NCBI GenBank assembly: GCA_041738345.1
Contig: JBGSPX010000019.1
Location: 1 to 42,338, forward strand
DNA length: 42,338 nt
Source of the DNA: Proteocatella sp041738345
GTDB taxonomy: Bacteria; Bacillota; Clostridia; Peptostreptococcales; Filifactoraceae
Direction of reading: 5' to 3'
The translations under genes were made by a program, and so were the position numbers. A model generated the notes under the pieces. That model was given only the letters and a program-made list of their open reading frames with translations. It was not told the origin of the DNA and ran no database searches. Positions 24,406 to 32,677 of this stretch are shown here, piece after piece (the stretch's first letter is position 1; every line of letters starts with the position of its first letter).

Positions 24406-24630
24406 ATGAAAATGACAAACTGGATAATTGAAAAGATTGGATTGAAAAAAATATTTTTGATTTGTGCGATATTAACTTATCTTCTTTCTATAAGTAATAT
24501 TATATTTGCAGTTATGATTTTTTTTAAAAAAGATATTAAAATACTAATATTCTTAGGTATCTCAAGCATACTTATATGTTTAATTTTTATATTTATGTAC
24601 TACATTGAAAAAAATTACGAAAAACATTAG
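24406..24630 (+). CDS. Small membrane protein, last of the island
   Basis: A 74-residue protein with two hydrophobic segments separated by KKDIKI and a charged C-terminus (EKNYEKH). Either ATG 24406 or ATG 24412 may be used. It starts one base after the previous stop and is followed by an intrinsic terminator, so it ends the AT-rich island transcript. Function unknown. Confidence 0.55.
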   Translation: MKMTNWIIEKIGLKKIFLICAILTYLLSISNIIFAVMIFFKKDIKILIFLGISSILICLIFIFMYYIEKNYEKH

Positions 24631-24653
24631 AAGATGAATTTGATATAATACAG

Positions 24654-24684
24654 ATAAGGCTAAAATGTATAGTCTTATTTTTTT
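24654..24684 (+). terminator. Intrinsic terminator after the small-membrane-protein island
   Basis: ATAAGGCTA at 24654-24662 pairs with TAGTCTTAT at 24670-24678 (one G-U pair) and is followed by a T-run to 24684. Confidence 0.75.
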
Positions 24685-24703
24685 GAAAAAAATTTTAAGA
24701 AAG

Positions 24704-24730
24704 TGAAACTTTTTAAGGGTATAAATCGTC
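24704..24730 (+). promoter_or_regulatory. ECF (sigma-V-like) autoregulatory promoter
   Basis: TGAAAC at 24704-24709 and CGTC at 24727-24730 are 17 bases apart. These are the -35 and -10 elements typical of Bacillus sigma-V and related ECF promoters. The site lies 67 bases before the ECF sigma gene, so that gene is probably autoregulated. Confidence 0.75.
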
Positions 24731-24796
24731 TAATAAGTGAAAGGCATAAAACAAACAATAAAGGATCCTAGTTTAACAAAAAAGGCAGGAATTTAA

Positions 24797-25294
24797 ATGA
24801 ACGTATATACAAAAGAAAAGTTAGAAGAATATATTCTAAACCACCGTGAGAAACACTATAGGCTAGCATATAGTTACACGAAGAATAAGGAAGATGCACT
24901 TGATATAGTGCAAGATAGCATATATAAAGCTTTAAGCCATAAAGGGGAACTTGATGATAGTTATATAGAAACTTGGTTTTATAGAATAATCATCAACACC
25001 GCAAAAGATTATCTGAAAAAAGGAAAGAAAGTGGTCACCATGCAGGATTATCAGTTGACAGAAGAACTGGAAAAGCATAATCCTTATGAGGAGCTAAAAG
25101 TAGCCACAGATGCAAGTGAACAGGTGCATGAAGCGCTAGAAAAGCTTTCTACAAAGGAAAGAGAAATTATAACGCTACGATATTTTGAAGATATGGAATT
25201 AAAGGAAGTGTCTGAAATAACTCAGCAAAATATCAGTACCGTAAAAAGCACGCTATATAGAGCCCTTAAAAAACTTCAGGTAATCTTAACTTAA
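24797..25294 (+). CDS. ECF RNA polymerase sigma factor (SigV/CsfV-like)
   Basis: A 165-residue sigma factor. Region 2 reads HYRLAYSYTKNKEDALDIVQDSIYKAL with the promoter-melting segment WFYRIIINTAKDYL. Region 4 is REIITLRYFEDMELKEVSEI, then NISTVKSTLYRALKKL. It directs polymerase to TGAAAC/CGTC promoters such as the one upstream. The gene 15 bases downstream encodes an RsiV-like anti-sigma factor. In C. difficile and B. subtilis the corresponding pair answers to lysozyme; the same role here is inferred. Confidence 0.92.
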   Translation: MNVYTKEKLEEYILNHREKHYRLAYSYTKNKEDALDIVQDSIYKALSHKGELDDSYIETWFYRIIINTAKDYLKKGKKVVTMQDYQLTEELEKHNPYEELKVATDASEQVHEALEKLSTKEREIITLRYFEDMELKEVSEITQQNISTVKSTLYRALKKLQVILT

Positions 25295-25309
25295 AGCAAA
25301 GGAGAAGTC

Positions 25310-26296
25310 ATGAAAGATAAAATAATAAATGATGTAAGACCTCCTATGGGAGATGAATACGTTGATATAGATTATGAAATAATAGAAAATATGAAAGCAG
25401 AATATGAAGCTATTGAAATTCCAGAAGACTTGGAAGCAATAGTTAAAAATGCAATTGAAAAGAGTAATGCAGTACAAATTCTAACTAAAAACAAGAGACA
25501 TAAAAAGGAGAATAAAATGAAAAAGTCAACTAAAAGTACAATCGCAGGAGTAGCTGCAGCCGCAGTAATCTTCACAGGAGGCGTAAATCTAAGCCCAAGC
25601 TTTGCAGATTCAATGATGAAGGTGCCGGGACTTGGAAGCCTAGTAAGAGTAATTACGTTTAACCAATATAACTATGATAAAGAAACTTACAATGCAAATT
25701 TAGATACACCAATAATAGAAGGGCTTAACGATGAGCAACTTCAAAAATCTTTAAACGGTAAATATTTGGAAGAAAATAAAAAGCTATTTGAACAGTTTGA
25801 AAAAGATGTAGCCGAAATGGAAAAATTTGCAGATGGAGGGCATCTTGGCGTAGATTCAGGATATGAAATAAAAACTAATAACGATGAGATTCTTTCAATC
25901 GGAAGATGGGTTGTAAATACAGTGGGGTCTTCATCTACAATAATGCACTACGATACGATAGATAAGAAAAGTCAAATTGTAATTACTCTACCAAGTCTTT
26001 TTAAGGATGATTCATATATAGATGCTATAAGTGAAAATATAATATCTCAAATGAAAGCTCAAATGGAAAAAGATGAGAGTATTGTATACTGGGCAAAGGG
26101 CATTAACGAAGAAATGGGAGATGAAGGCTTTGAAAAAATAACTAAAGACCAGCAGTTTTATATAAACGAACAAGGAAAGCTTGTAATTTCATTTGATAAA
26201 TATGAAGTAGCTCCAGGGTATATGGGCGTTGTAGAATTTGAAATTCCAACAGAAATCCTAAAAGACACTTTAGTAAGTAATAGCTATGTAAAATAA
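25310..26296 (+). CDS. RsiV-like anti-sigma factor with DUF3298-type domain
   Basis: A membrane-bound anti-sigma factor of 328 residues. Residues 1-70 are cytoplasmic and should bind the sigma factor. A single membrane segment follows (STIAGVAAAAVIFTGGVNL, about residues 73-91). The outside part ends in a domain with QQFYINEQGKLVISFDKYEVAPGYMG, the DUF3298/RsiV pattern. RsiV proteins bind lysozyme and are then cut by signal peptidase and an intramembrane protease to free the sigma factor. AAAGGAG precedes the start. A strong internal ATG at 25517, also with a good site (AAAGGAG), could yield a shorter product lacking the cytosolic part. Confidence 0.88.
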   Translation: MKDKIINDVRPPMGDEYVDIDYEIIENMKAEYEAIEIPEDLEAIVKNAIEKSNAVQILTKNKRHKKENKMKKSTKSTIAGVAAAAVIFTGGVNLSPSFADSMMKVPGLGSLVRVITFNQYNYDKETYNANLDTPIIEGLNDEQLQKSLNGKYLEENKKLFEQFEKDVAEMEKFADGGHLGVDSGYEIKTNNDEILSIGRWVVNTVGSSSTIMHYDTIDKKSQIVITLPSLFKDDSYIDAISENIISQMKAQMEKDESIVYWAKGINEEMGDEGFEKITKDQQFYINEQGKLVISFDKYEVAPGYMGVVEFEIPTEILKDTLVSNSYVK

Positions 26297-26310
26297 CACT
26301 TTAAAGAAAA

Positions 26311-26352
26311 AGAATTATCAGTTCTCCTTGCAGAAAGCCGATAATTCTTTTT
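26311..26352. terminator. Intrinsic terminator between convergent genes
   Basis: AGAATTATC at 26311-26319 pairs with GATAATTCT at 26340-26348, followed by a T-run and preceded by an A-run. It can end both the anti-sigma gene and the convergent phosphopentomutase gene. Confidence 0.8.
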
Positions 26353-26360
26353 TATAGTTA

Positions 26361-27533
26361 TTATTTTGAAACCTCAAAAAGGAAGCTTTCGCCAAACTTT
26401 GGTTTTTCGACATTGAATATATCAGAAAGCGTAGCGGCGATATCACTAAAAGAAGCTCTAGTTCCTAAATCTACGCCAGACTTTATGGAATTTCCAAATA
26501 TTAACATAGGTACATATTCTCTTGAATGGTCAGAACCTTCAGTTGTAGGGTCACAGCCGTGGTCAGCAGTTATCATAAGAATATCATCTTCATTTAAAAG
26601 CGCCATAAGCTCGCCAAGCTGAGTATCAAACTCATTAAGTGCAGCGGCATAACCCTCTACATCATTTCTATGACCAAACTTCATATCAAAATCTACTAGA
26701 TTTACAAATATAAAGCCATCTTGACCGTCTTTGACCATATCAATTGTTTTTTGCATTCCGTCAAAATTGCTCTTAGATTTTACACTTTTTGCAATTCCTT
26801 TGCCTGCAAATATATCATATATTTTACCCACACCTACTGTTGGGATATTATTTGCTTCAATTATATCGCAGATAGTTTTGCCCTGAGGTTCTAAAGAAAA
26901 ATCTTTTCTGTTAGAAGTTCTTGTAAAGCCTTCCTCAGCATTTCCTACAAAAGGTCTAGCGATTACTCTTCCAAGGGCATGCTCTCCTACAAGTAGTTCT
27001 CTTGCAAGCTTGCAATATGTGTAAAGGTCTTCAAGTGGGACAATCTCTTCATGTGCCGCTACTTGGAATACACTATCCGCAGAAGTGTAAACGATAAGTG
27101 CACCTGTTTCCATATGCTCTTTAGCATAGTCTTCAAGAACCTTTGTACCTGAATACGGAAGATTGCAAAGCACTTTGCGACCAGTTTTTTCGCTAAACTT
27201 ATCTAAAAGTTCCTTAGGGAAGCCGTTTGGATAAGTTGGAAGTGGATTTTTACTTACAAGGCCTGAGATTTCCCAGTGACCAATAGTGGTATCCTTTCCT
27301 TTTGAAGCTTCTGTCATTCTTGCAAAAGACGCAGTTGGATTACTGCACTTTGGAGCATAGTCAATGCCTTCAATATTAAATAGTCCCATTTTTTCTAAAT
27401 TTGGAACCATAAGTTTTCCTGTATTATAATTTGCACGAAGGGTATTACTTCCTACATCGCCATATTCCTTAGCATCTGGAAGTTCACCTATACCTACGCT
27501 GTCTAAAACAATAAGCATCACACGTTTATTCAT
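26361..27533 (-). CDS. deoB: Phosphopentomutase DeoB
   Basis: Interconverts (deoxy)ribose 1-phosphate and 5-phosphate in nucleoside salvage. It has 390 residues of the alkaline-phosphatase superfamily: LIVLDSVGIGELPDA with the metal-binding Asp near the start, the phospho-threonine region KGKDTTIGHWEISG near residue 90, and ITADHGCDPTTEGSDHSRE near residue 325. ATG 27533 is preferred over ATG 27539, which abuts the AAAGGA site. It follows the DeoR-type regulator by 37 bases on the same strand. It handles pentose 1-phosphates like those in the microcompartment pathway, but methylthioribose or deoxyribose 1-phosphate are not its usual substrates. Confidence 0.97.
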   Translation of the reverse strand: MNKRVMLIVLDSVGIGELPDAKEYGDVGSNTLRANYNTGKLMVPNLEKMGLFNIEGIDYAPKCSNPTASFARMTEASKGKDTTIGHWEISGLVSKNPLPTYPNGFPKELLDKFSEKTGRKVLCNLPYSGTKVLEDYAKEHMETGALIVYTSADSVFQVAAHEEIVPLEDLYTYCKLARELLVGEHALGRVIARPFVGNAEEGFTRTSNRKDFSLEPQGKTICDIIEANNIPTVGVGKIYDIFAGKGIAKSVKSKSNFDGMQKTIDMVKDGQDGFIFVNLVDFDMKFGHRNDVEGYAAALNEFDTQLGELMALLNEDDILMITADHGCDPTTEGSDHSREYVPMLIFGNSIKSGVDLGTRASFSDIAATLSDIFNVEKPKFGESFLFEVSK

Positions 27534-27570
27534 ATTCATTTCCTTTCAAGTTTAAAGATTTTGCTTCAAA

Positions 27571-28338
27571 TTATACACATATAAGCTCTATGCCAAGGGA
27601 GATTATATGTTCACGCCACTGCTCGGATAATCCAGTATCTGTGATAACCGTATCAAAATCCTTTAAATCCGCAAAATATACAGACTGAATTTTGTCAAAT
27701 TTAGAGGAATCGGCGAGTAATATTTTTTGAAGACAGGATTCCATTATAGCATGTTTAGTGGCAAGTTCATAGCCATTTATGCAAGTTAAACCGAGGGTTT
27801 GATGTACCCCACCAGCGGATACAAATACTTTTGTACCACGAGTTTTTTTGATAAGAGAAACGCCTTCTTCGCTTACAAACATTTGAGAGTTAGCTCTAAA
27901 ATAGCCACCTGCAAATATCATATCGACATTAGGTTTGTCTTTTAATTTGAGCATTATTTTTAAATTGTAAAACAATGCTGTTATTTTTATATCATCTGAA
28001 ATAGCTTTTGCCATCATAGCTGTGGTAGTTCCATTATCTATAATTATAATGTCTCCATCGGTTATTAGTTTTGCAGCCGCTTCACCGATACGAATTTTTT
28101 CAGCTTTCATCAAAATCTTTTGATTATTATAATCATAAAGGTCAAACTCGTCTTGAGGCTTGTACATTGCAGCGCCACATACATTTTGAATTAAGTTGTG
28201 CGCTTCTAACACTGTCAAGTCTCTTCGAATAGTCATTTCAGACACACAAAGCATAGCTGCAAGCTCTTTTACACTTACACCTTGTTTGCTCTTTAGTATA
28301 TCAATAATTTTATTTATTCGTAAACTTTTTCTATTAAT
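27571..28338 (-). CDS. DeoR-family regulator with apparent ATT start
   Basis: A DeoR/GlpR repressor. The helix-turn-helix INKIIDILKSKQGVSVKELA and LCVSEMTIRRDLTVLE precedes the sugar-phosphate-sensing domain with IIDNGTTTAMMAKAI, VFVSAGGVH and LLADSSKF. The first ATG (28254) falls inside the DNA-binding domain and would truncate it. The frame stays open to a stop just above 28345 and has no ATG, GTG or TTG there. ATT at 28338 lies six bases after an AGGGG site (28345-28349), so I take it as the start, giving about 255 residues, normal for the family. It probably regulates deoB, which follows it. Confidence 0.82.
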   Translation of the reverse strand: MNRKSLRINKIIDILKSKQGVSVKELAAMLCVSEMTIRRDLTVLEAHNLIQNVCGAAMYKPQDEFDLYDYNNQKILMKAEKIRIGEAAAKLITDGDIIIIDNGTTTAMMAKAISDDIKITALFYNLKIMLKLKDKPNVDMIFAGGYFRANSQMFVSEEGVSLIKKTRGTKVFVSAGGVHQTLGLTCINGYELATKHAIMESCLQKILLADSSKFDKIQSVYFADLKDFDTVITDTGLSEQWREHIISLGIELICV

Positions 28339-28482
28339 TTTAATCCCCTACTTTTCTATGTATTATTTGATATTACAGTTTTTACAGATATAGCTATTAT
28401 TTCATATTTTAGGAGAAATTTCAATAAGCTAGGCACATAAATTGCCAAAAAATAAACAAAGTTGTGCGAAATTGTACAAATT

Positions 28483-28512
28483 TTGTAAAAAAGTCTAACA
28501 TTATGGTATAAT
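28483..28512 (+). promoter_or_regulatory. Candidate sigma-A promoter of the MATE/response-regulator genes
   Basis: TTGTAA at 28483-28488 and TATAAT at 28507-28512 are 18 bases apart, 33 bases before the MATE start. The preceding bases contain a repeated TTGTRCRAA-like pattern (GTTGTGCGAAATTGTACAAA) that could be an operator. Confidence 0.65.
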
Positions 28513-28544
28513 TATGTGTATATGTATTTTAGAAAGGAAGAAGA

Positions 28545-29897
28545 ATGAGCAAATTAGGAAAAGATTTAACCAGTGGAAATGTAGTAAAACAGCTATGGCT
28601 TTTTGCACTGCCCTTTATGATATCAAATATAGTGCAGTCATTTTATAATATAGCAGACATGTTTATAGTAGGAAAATTTGGAGGACCCGTTGGAATATCC
28701 GCAGTAAATATCGGGGGTCAGGTAACCTTCCTTATAACAAATATCGTAATCGGACTAAGCGTAGGTGGAACAGTAGTTATAGGTCAGTTTATGGGAGCAA
28801 AAAACCGAAAAGCGGTATCAGAGTCCATAAGTACGATGATAGTGTCGCTTATGGCAGCGGCAGTTATTATAACTATTTCAATGATTATTTTGACAGACCC
28901 TATACTAAGAATGATACAAACTCCTCAAGAAGCGTATGTTCAAGCTAAGGAATATCTTCAAATAACAGTAGCAGGAACCATATTTATATTTGGATACAAT
29001 GCACTTAGTGCAATAATGAGAGGTATGGGAGATAGTAAGCGTCCACTTTATTTTGTAATTATAGCATGTGCTATAAATGTGGTTTTAGATATAGTGTTTG
29101 TTGGGTATCTAAAAATGGGGGCAAAGGGTGCAGCGTTTGCAACTATAATATCTCAAGCAGCTAGTATGATTCTATGTATTAGATATTTGCAAAATACAGA
29201 TTTTATGTTCGATTTCAAATTAAAATCATTTAAATTTCATAAAGATAAGTTCAGTATGCTTATGAAAGTAGGAATTCCAACTTCTATTCAAAATGTGGCA
29301 GTGAACGTATCATTTTTGGTTATGACAGGGCTTGTAAACGGGTTTGGAGTACATGCTTCAGCAGCACTTGGCGTGATTTCAAAATATAATTCCTTTGCGA
29401 TACTTCCAGCTATCGCAGTGGGCTCATCGGTTTCAGCTATGGCGGCTCAAAATATAGGAGCCGGTAAAGTAGAAAGAGCAAAACATACTATGTATGTAGG
29501 AATAGCATTAGCAGCGATGATAACGGTGCCTATATTTGCACTGACACAGCTTTATCCAGCACAGATAATCGCTATTTTTGACAATGACCCTAGAATGGTA
29601 GCCGCAGGGGTAGAGTATCTAAGAACACTTTCGCTAGATTATCTAATAGTGCCATTTATATTCTGTATGAATGGAATGATAACCGGCGCAGGACACTCTA
29701 TGTTTTCTTCAATAAATGGAATTATTTCTTCTCTGCTTTTAAGAGTTCCATTTGCATATATACTCGGACTTTATATGAATTATGGGCTTTCAGGGATAGG
29801 ACTAGCAGCTCCATTTGCAAGTATAGGAGCACTTGTACTTTGCATAATTTATTATGCTTCAGGAAAGTGGAAAATTAGCACAGTAGTTAACAGTTAA
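28545..29897 (+). CDS. MATE-family multidrug/organic cation exporter
   Basis: A 450-residue membrane transporter with about twelve hydrophobic segments in two homologous halves. The N-terminal half carries LFALPFMISNIVQSFYNIADMFIVGKFGG, the standard opening of the MATE clade common in Clostridia. MRGMGDSKRPLYFVII closes the fourth segment and GAGHSMFSSINGIISSLLLR is the second-half counterpart. It exports cations in exchange for Na+ or H+. The response regulator gene follows 30 bases downstream on the same strand, so it may control or share a transcript with this exporter. Confidence 0.94.
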   Translation: MSKLGKDLTSGNVVKQLWLFALPFMISNIVQSFYNIADMFIVGKFGGPVGISAVNIGGQVTFLITNIVIGLSVGGTVVIGQFMGAKNRKAVSESISTMIVSLMAAAVIITISMIILTDPILRMIQTPQEAYVQAKEYLQITVAGTIFIFGYNALSAIMRGMGDSKRPLYFVIIACAINVVLDIVFVGYLKMGAKGAAFATIISQAASMILCIRYLQNTDFMFDFKLKSFKFHKDKFSMLMKVGIPTSIQNVAVNVSFLVMTGLVNGFGVHASAALGVISKYNSFAILPAIAVGSSVSAMAAQNIGAGKVERAKHTMYVGIALAAMITVPIFALTQLYPAQIIAIFDNDPRMVAAGVEYLRTLSLDYLIVPFIFCMNGMITGAGHSMFSSINGIISSLLLRVPFAYILGLYMNYGLSGIGLAAPFASIGALVLCIIYYASGKWKISTVVNS

Positions 29898-29927
29898 TAT
29901 TAGATTTTAAAATAAAGGATGTAATTT

Positions 29928-30650
29928 ATGGTAAAAATTGCAATTTGCGATGATATGGAAAATGACAGGGGAAGAATAATAAACTGTATACAGACATATT
30001 TTGAACAAAATCCGTATAACTATCAGATATTTGAGTTTGATAAAGGCTCAAAATTAGTGGCAGATTATATGGATGAATATATGCAGTATGATCTCATATT
30101 TTTGGATATATTTATAGATGATGAGCATGGAATAGATATAGCAAAAGCTATACGAAAATACTCAAATGATGTAAAAATAATATTTATGAGCACTTCTAGT
30201 GAATTTGCACTTGAAAGCTATGATGTATTTGCGTATAGTTACCTTATAAAACCGGTTCATGAACCTAAAATAGTTATGCTCATGGATAAGTTCTTAAAAG
30301 AATCCCAAGAATTGCAAAAAAAACTTACAGTTACATTTAAGGGTAAAATCCTTAATATTTGTTATTCAGATATTGTGTATATAGAAAGCAAAAATACAGC
30401 AATAATAATCCATAAGAAAAATGGAGAAGATATAAAGATTTATGATAAACTCTGCAATATAGAAAAAAAGCTCAACAACAAACGGTTTTTGAGGTGCCAT
30501 CAAAGTTATATAATAAATATGGATTATGTAAACTGTGTAGATACTGAATTTAAAACAGTTACAGAGGAGAGCGTGCTTATAAGAAAGCGAAGTTTACGAG
30601 AAATAAAGGATAAATACTATAAATACACAATTGAAAAGATAGAATGCTAA
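29928..30650 (+). CDS. LytTR-type response regulator
   Basis: A 240-residue response regulator: receiver domain residues 1-120 with AICDDMEND at the start, the phospho-acceptor Asp in DLIFLDIFIDDEHG, a conserved Lys in YLIKPV; then a LytTR DNA-binding domain (residues 140-235) with IVYIESKNTAIIIH and RCHQSYIINMDYV. This is the AgrA/VirR layout. Its usual partner, a membrane sensor kinase of the AgrC type, is absent here, so the kinase must be elsewhere or was lost. It is followed directly by a terminator. Confidence 0.93.
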   Translation: MVKIAICDDMENDRGRIINCIQTYFEQNPYNYQIFEFDKGSKLVADYMDEYMQYDLIFLDIFIDDEHGIDIAKAIRKYSNDVKIIFMSTSSEFALESYDVFAYSYLIKPVHEPKIVMLMDKFLKESQELQKKLTVTFKGKILNICYSDIVYIESKNTAIIIHKKNGEDIKIYDKLCNIEKKLNNKRFLRCHQSYIINMDYVNCVDTEFKTVTEESVLIRKRSLREIKDKYYKYTIEKIEC

Positions 30651-30675
30651 GTCAGCTTTTAAAGCTGACTTTTTT
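30651..30675 (+). terminator. Intrinsic terminator of the response regulator gene
   Basis: GTCAGCTTT at 30651-30659 pairs with AAAGCTGAC at 30661-30669, followed by six T. The stem begins immediately after the TAA stop. Confidence 0.9.
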
Positions 30676-30704
30676 CTATTATGAACATATAAATCGAATC
30701 ACAT

Positions 30705-30741
30705 AATAAGGAAGACTTCCATTGGAAATCTTCCTTATTTT
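30705..30741. terminator. Bidirectional terminator, copy 1 of a duplicated hairpin
   Basis: AATAAGGAAGA and TCTTCCTTATT form a long stem around TTCCATTGGAA, with A-rich and T-rich flanks. A near-identical hairpin is at 32611-32647. It terminates the minus-strand gene at 30741-31670. Confidence 0.85.
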
Positions 30742-31670
30742 TAAGCCCACTTAACTTTAGGATACTCAATATTATAAATATCTGCACCATAAGGGATATC
30801 CACACCATAATTCTCGTTTATAGGATATTCTTTTCCATCGATTTTTAAAATGTCACCAGGGTTATGGTCGCCTCGCAACATAAATCCCTGAGTAAGACCT
30901 TGAAATTTTGCATCATATTGACTTTTAGGAACTTGGCAAACATATTTGCCTTTTGAGTAAAAACGTTCAAATTTTTTGCCAGATTTCTCTACTGTAAAAA
31001 ATCCATGTTTTATTCCTACTGAATCAAGTCTTTTTCTTTCATCATTAATATTTTCTTTGTGACTACCCATACCCGCCCAAAGACTTGCAAAAGCTTCAGC
31101 TTTTTCATAAGAAGAGTAAGGTCTAACGGAAGCGGCATTGCTAAATGGGGCTCTAATACCACCACCTTTTAAAGCACATATAACTTCAATTTCACCATTT
31201 TCTTTAGTGTACTTGTAATAAGTATTTTCTTCGAATTTTAGAACATTGTTAACGGCTTTTATTTCTTTACATCTATTTAATAGAATTGGTTTCATTTGAC
31301 GTGTAGAAAAAATTTTACCCTTAAACTCATATATTTCATAAGCATAAACACTTTCTTTATCGAGTGCTAATAACTTCAAGTCTTTAGATCCAAAATTAAC
31401 AGCATCGTACATTTCATCTGAAATTTGATCTGTGGTTATATTAGGTTTTGGGAGTTCATAGGAATTATCATTTTCGACACTATCAGTTTTATCAGAAAAA
31501 GATGAGCGAACAAAAGTATCTTTATGCCTATTTTTGGAATTATTAACACTAGAATTAGGCGTATTTTTGTTATGCAAAGTATCTAGTAAATCCAAACAAT
31601 GTTTTCGATAAAGCTTATCAGATGAATTATTTGATTTTGTATAAATAGAGTTGTTGCTTCTTAATTCCAT
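30741..31670 (-). CDS. Unknown ~309-residue protein, paralogue 1
   Basis: A protein of 309 residues with no signal peptide or membrane segment and a disordered, Asn/Ser-rich first 75 residues. The ordered part has DEMYDAVNFGSKDLKLLALD, ENTYYKYTKENGE, a strongly conserved HKENINDERKRLDSVGIKHG and a C-terminal GDILKIDGKEYPINENYGVDIPYGADI. The protein at 33300-34223 is clearly its paralogue (same segments and start). I recognise no known family. The region after residue 80 differs most in the middle (GGGIRAPFSNAAS versus GGIIRTPYSEYEV). The two copies lie in matching contexts, suggesting duplication. Its role could be secretion-related, defensive or structural; nothing decides. Confidence 0.75.
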   Translation of the reverse strand: MELRSNNSIYTKSNNSSDKLYRKHCLDLLDTLHNKNTPNSSVNNSKNRHKDTFVRSSFSDKTDSVENDNSYELPKPNITTDQISDEMYDAVNFGSKDLKLLALDKESVYAYEIYEFKGKIFSTRQMKPILLNRCKEIKAVNNVLKFEENTYYKYTKENGEIEVICALKGGGIRAPFSNAASVRPYSSYEKAEAFASLWAGMGSHKENINDERKRLDSVGIKHGFFTVEKSGKKFERFYSKGKYVCQVPKSQYDAKFQGLTQGFMLRGDHNPGDILKIDGKEYPINENYGVDIPYGADIYNIEYPKVKWA

Positions 31671-31679
31671 TTATCTAAT

Positions 31680-31907
31680 CCTCTTTTCTTGAAATTTTAA
31701 TACAATAATATATTTGCTGTTGCTTCATATTTTAGCTTAAATTTTAAAAAAAACAACCTAAATGTTGAAATTGATTGGATTTATGTTGAAATTAAACTTA
31801 AAAATGTCTTTACATTGTGAAAAACTTAAAATAAGAACTGTATTATAAATAATCATTTTCCTAAATTTGCGATATAGTCATTTAGAGGAGTAATGCTTTT
31901 ATAGAGT
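31680..31907. repeat. Duplicated ~228-base region, copy 1
   Basis: This region matches 35146-35377 with only scattered substitutions, in the same orientation. It includes a dense AT-rich segment with repeated TGTTGAAATT motifs and, at its right end, the last ~17 codons of the 104-residue gene. In copy 1 it is upstream of the 309-residue paralogue. The break after about 31907 marks the edge of the duplication. Confidence 0.9.
31853..31907 (-). pseudogene. 3' remnant of the 104-residue gene
   Basis: On the minus strand the last codons encode the same DYIANLGK ending and TGA stop as the gene at 35320-35634. The match stops after about 17 codons and the rest of the gene is gone. It is a scar of the duplication and not a functional gene. 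Confidence 0.8.
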
Positions 31908-32003
31908 ATGTTTATTGTAACGATTACATAATTCGATTAGACGATACGTTTAATAGATGGTAATATAGCAATTGGAATAATAGGATAATATAAGGAGATT
32001 ATT

Positions 32004-32573
32004 ATGAAGACAACAAAAACTCAAATGCTTACAATAAGCGCATTAGCAGTAGTTATAAATGTAGTTTTAGGGATGGTGGTTTCAGGGCTTAAAATACCAC
32101 TTCTATTTTTAGATACACTAGGGACAATAACGATAGCTGCTATTTTTGGACCAGCATATGGAATGATGGTAGGATTCCTTACAAATTTTTTAACATCTGT
32201 AATCGGAGGAAGCTTTTCAAGTTTGCCATTTGCACTTGTAAGTATAGTAATAGGACTTATTGTAGGGCTTACAGCTAAAAAACTGCAAAAATTCGATTAT
32301 AAGACAGCATTAATGGTAGGTATTGTGATATCAATTGTGGCACCACTTATTGGAACACCTATAAGTGTGTTCATGTTTGGTGGGTTAGCAGGTGGAGGAG
32401 CAGACCTTATGGTAGCAGCACTACTTGCAAGTGGTAAAGAAATATTTGCCGCATCGTTTATTACAAGAATTGCCTCAAATTTAGTAGACAAAATTGTGAG
32501 CTGCCTAATAGCTTCTTTTGTTATAGATAAATATCTGAAAAAAAGATCAACTATATTAAAAAAATCAGCATAA
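32004..32573 (+). CDS. ECF transporter S component (CD3073-like family)
   Basis: The substrate-binding membrane subunit of an energy-coupling-factor importer, 189 residues with about five or six membrane segments. Typical features are ALAVVINVVLGMV at the start, LDTLGTITIAAIFGPAYGMMVGFLTN and the small-residue-rich GGLAGGGADLMVAALLASGKE. The shared EcfA/EcfT module must be elsewhere. In C. difficile the CD3073 S component lies beside CD3072, a TudS-related desulfidase, and the same partner is convergent here. This supports a sulfur-containing small molecule as substrate, by inference only. TAAGGAG precedes the start. Confidence 0.88.
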   Translation: MKTTKTQMLTISALAVVINVVLGMVVSGLKIPLLFLDTLGTITIAAIFGPAYGMMVGFLTNFLTSVIGGSFSSLPFALVSIVIGLIVGLTAKKLQKFDYKTALMVGIVISIVAPLIGTPISVFMFGGLAGGGADLMVAALLASGKEIFAASFITRIASNLVDKIVSCLIASFVIDKYLKKRSTILKKSA

Positions 32574-32610
32574 TATTCTCAAATTTTGTGTAAAGATATT
32601 TCAAGTTAAA

Positions 32611-32647
32611 AATAAGGAAGATTTCCAGTGGAATCTTCCTTATTTTT
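32611..32647. terminator. Bidirectional terminator, copy 2 of a duplicated hairpin
   Basis: AATAAGGAAGAT and ATCTTCCTTATT-type arms (32611-32645) repeat the hairpin at 30705-30741 with few changes. It separates the convergent S-component and desulfidase genes. Confidence 0.85.
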
Positions 32648-32677
32648 GTGTACTTTATATATTTTTTGCTTAAAATT

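Noticed and set aside
20651..24630. Prophage remnant
   Set aside because: There are no integrase, terminase, capsid or lysis genes; only small membrane proteins and DUF6440-like proteins are present.
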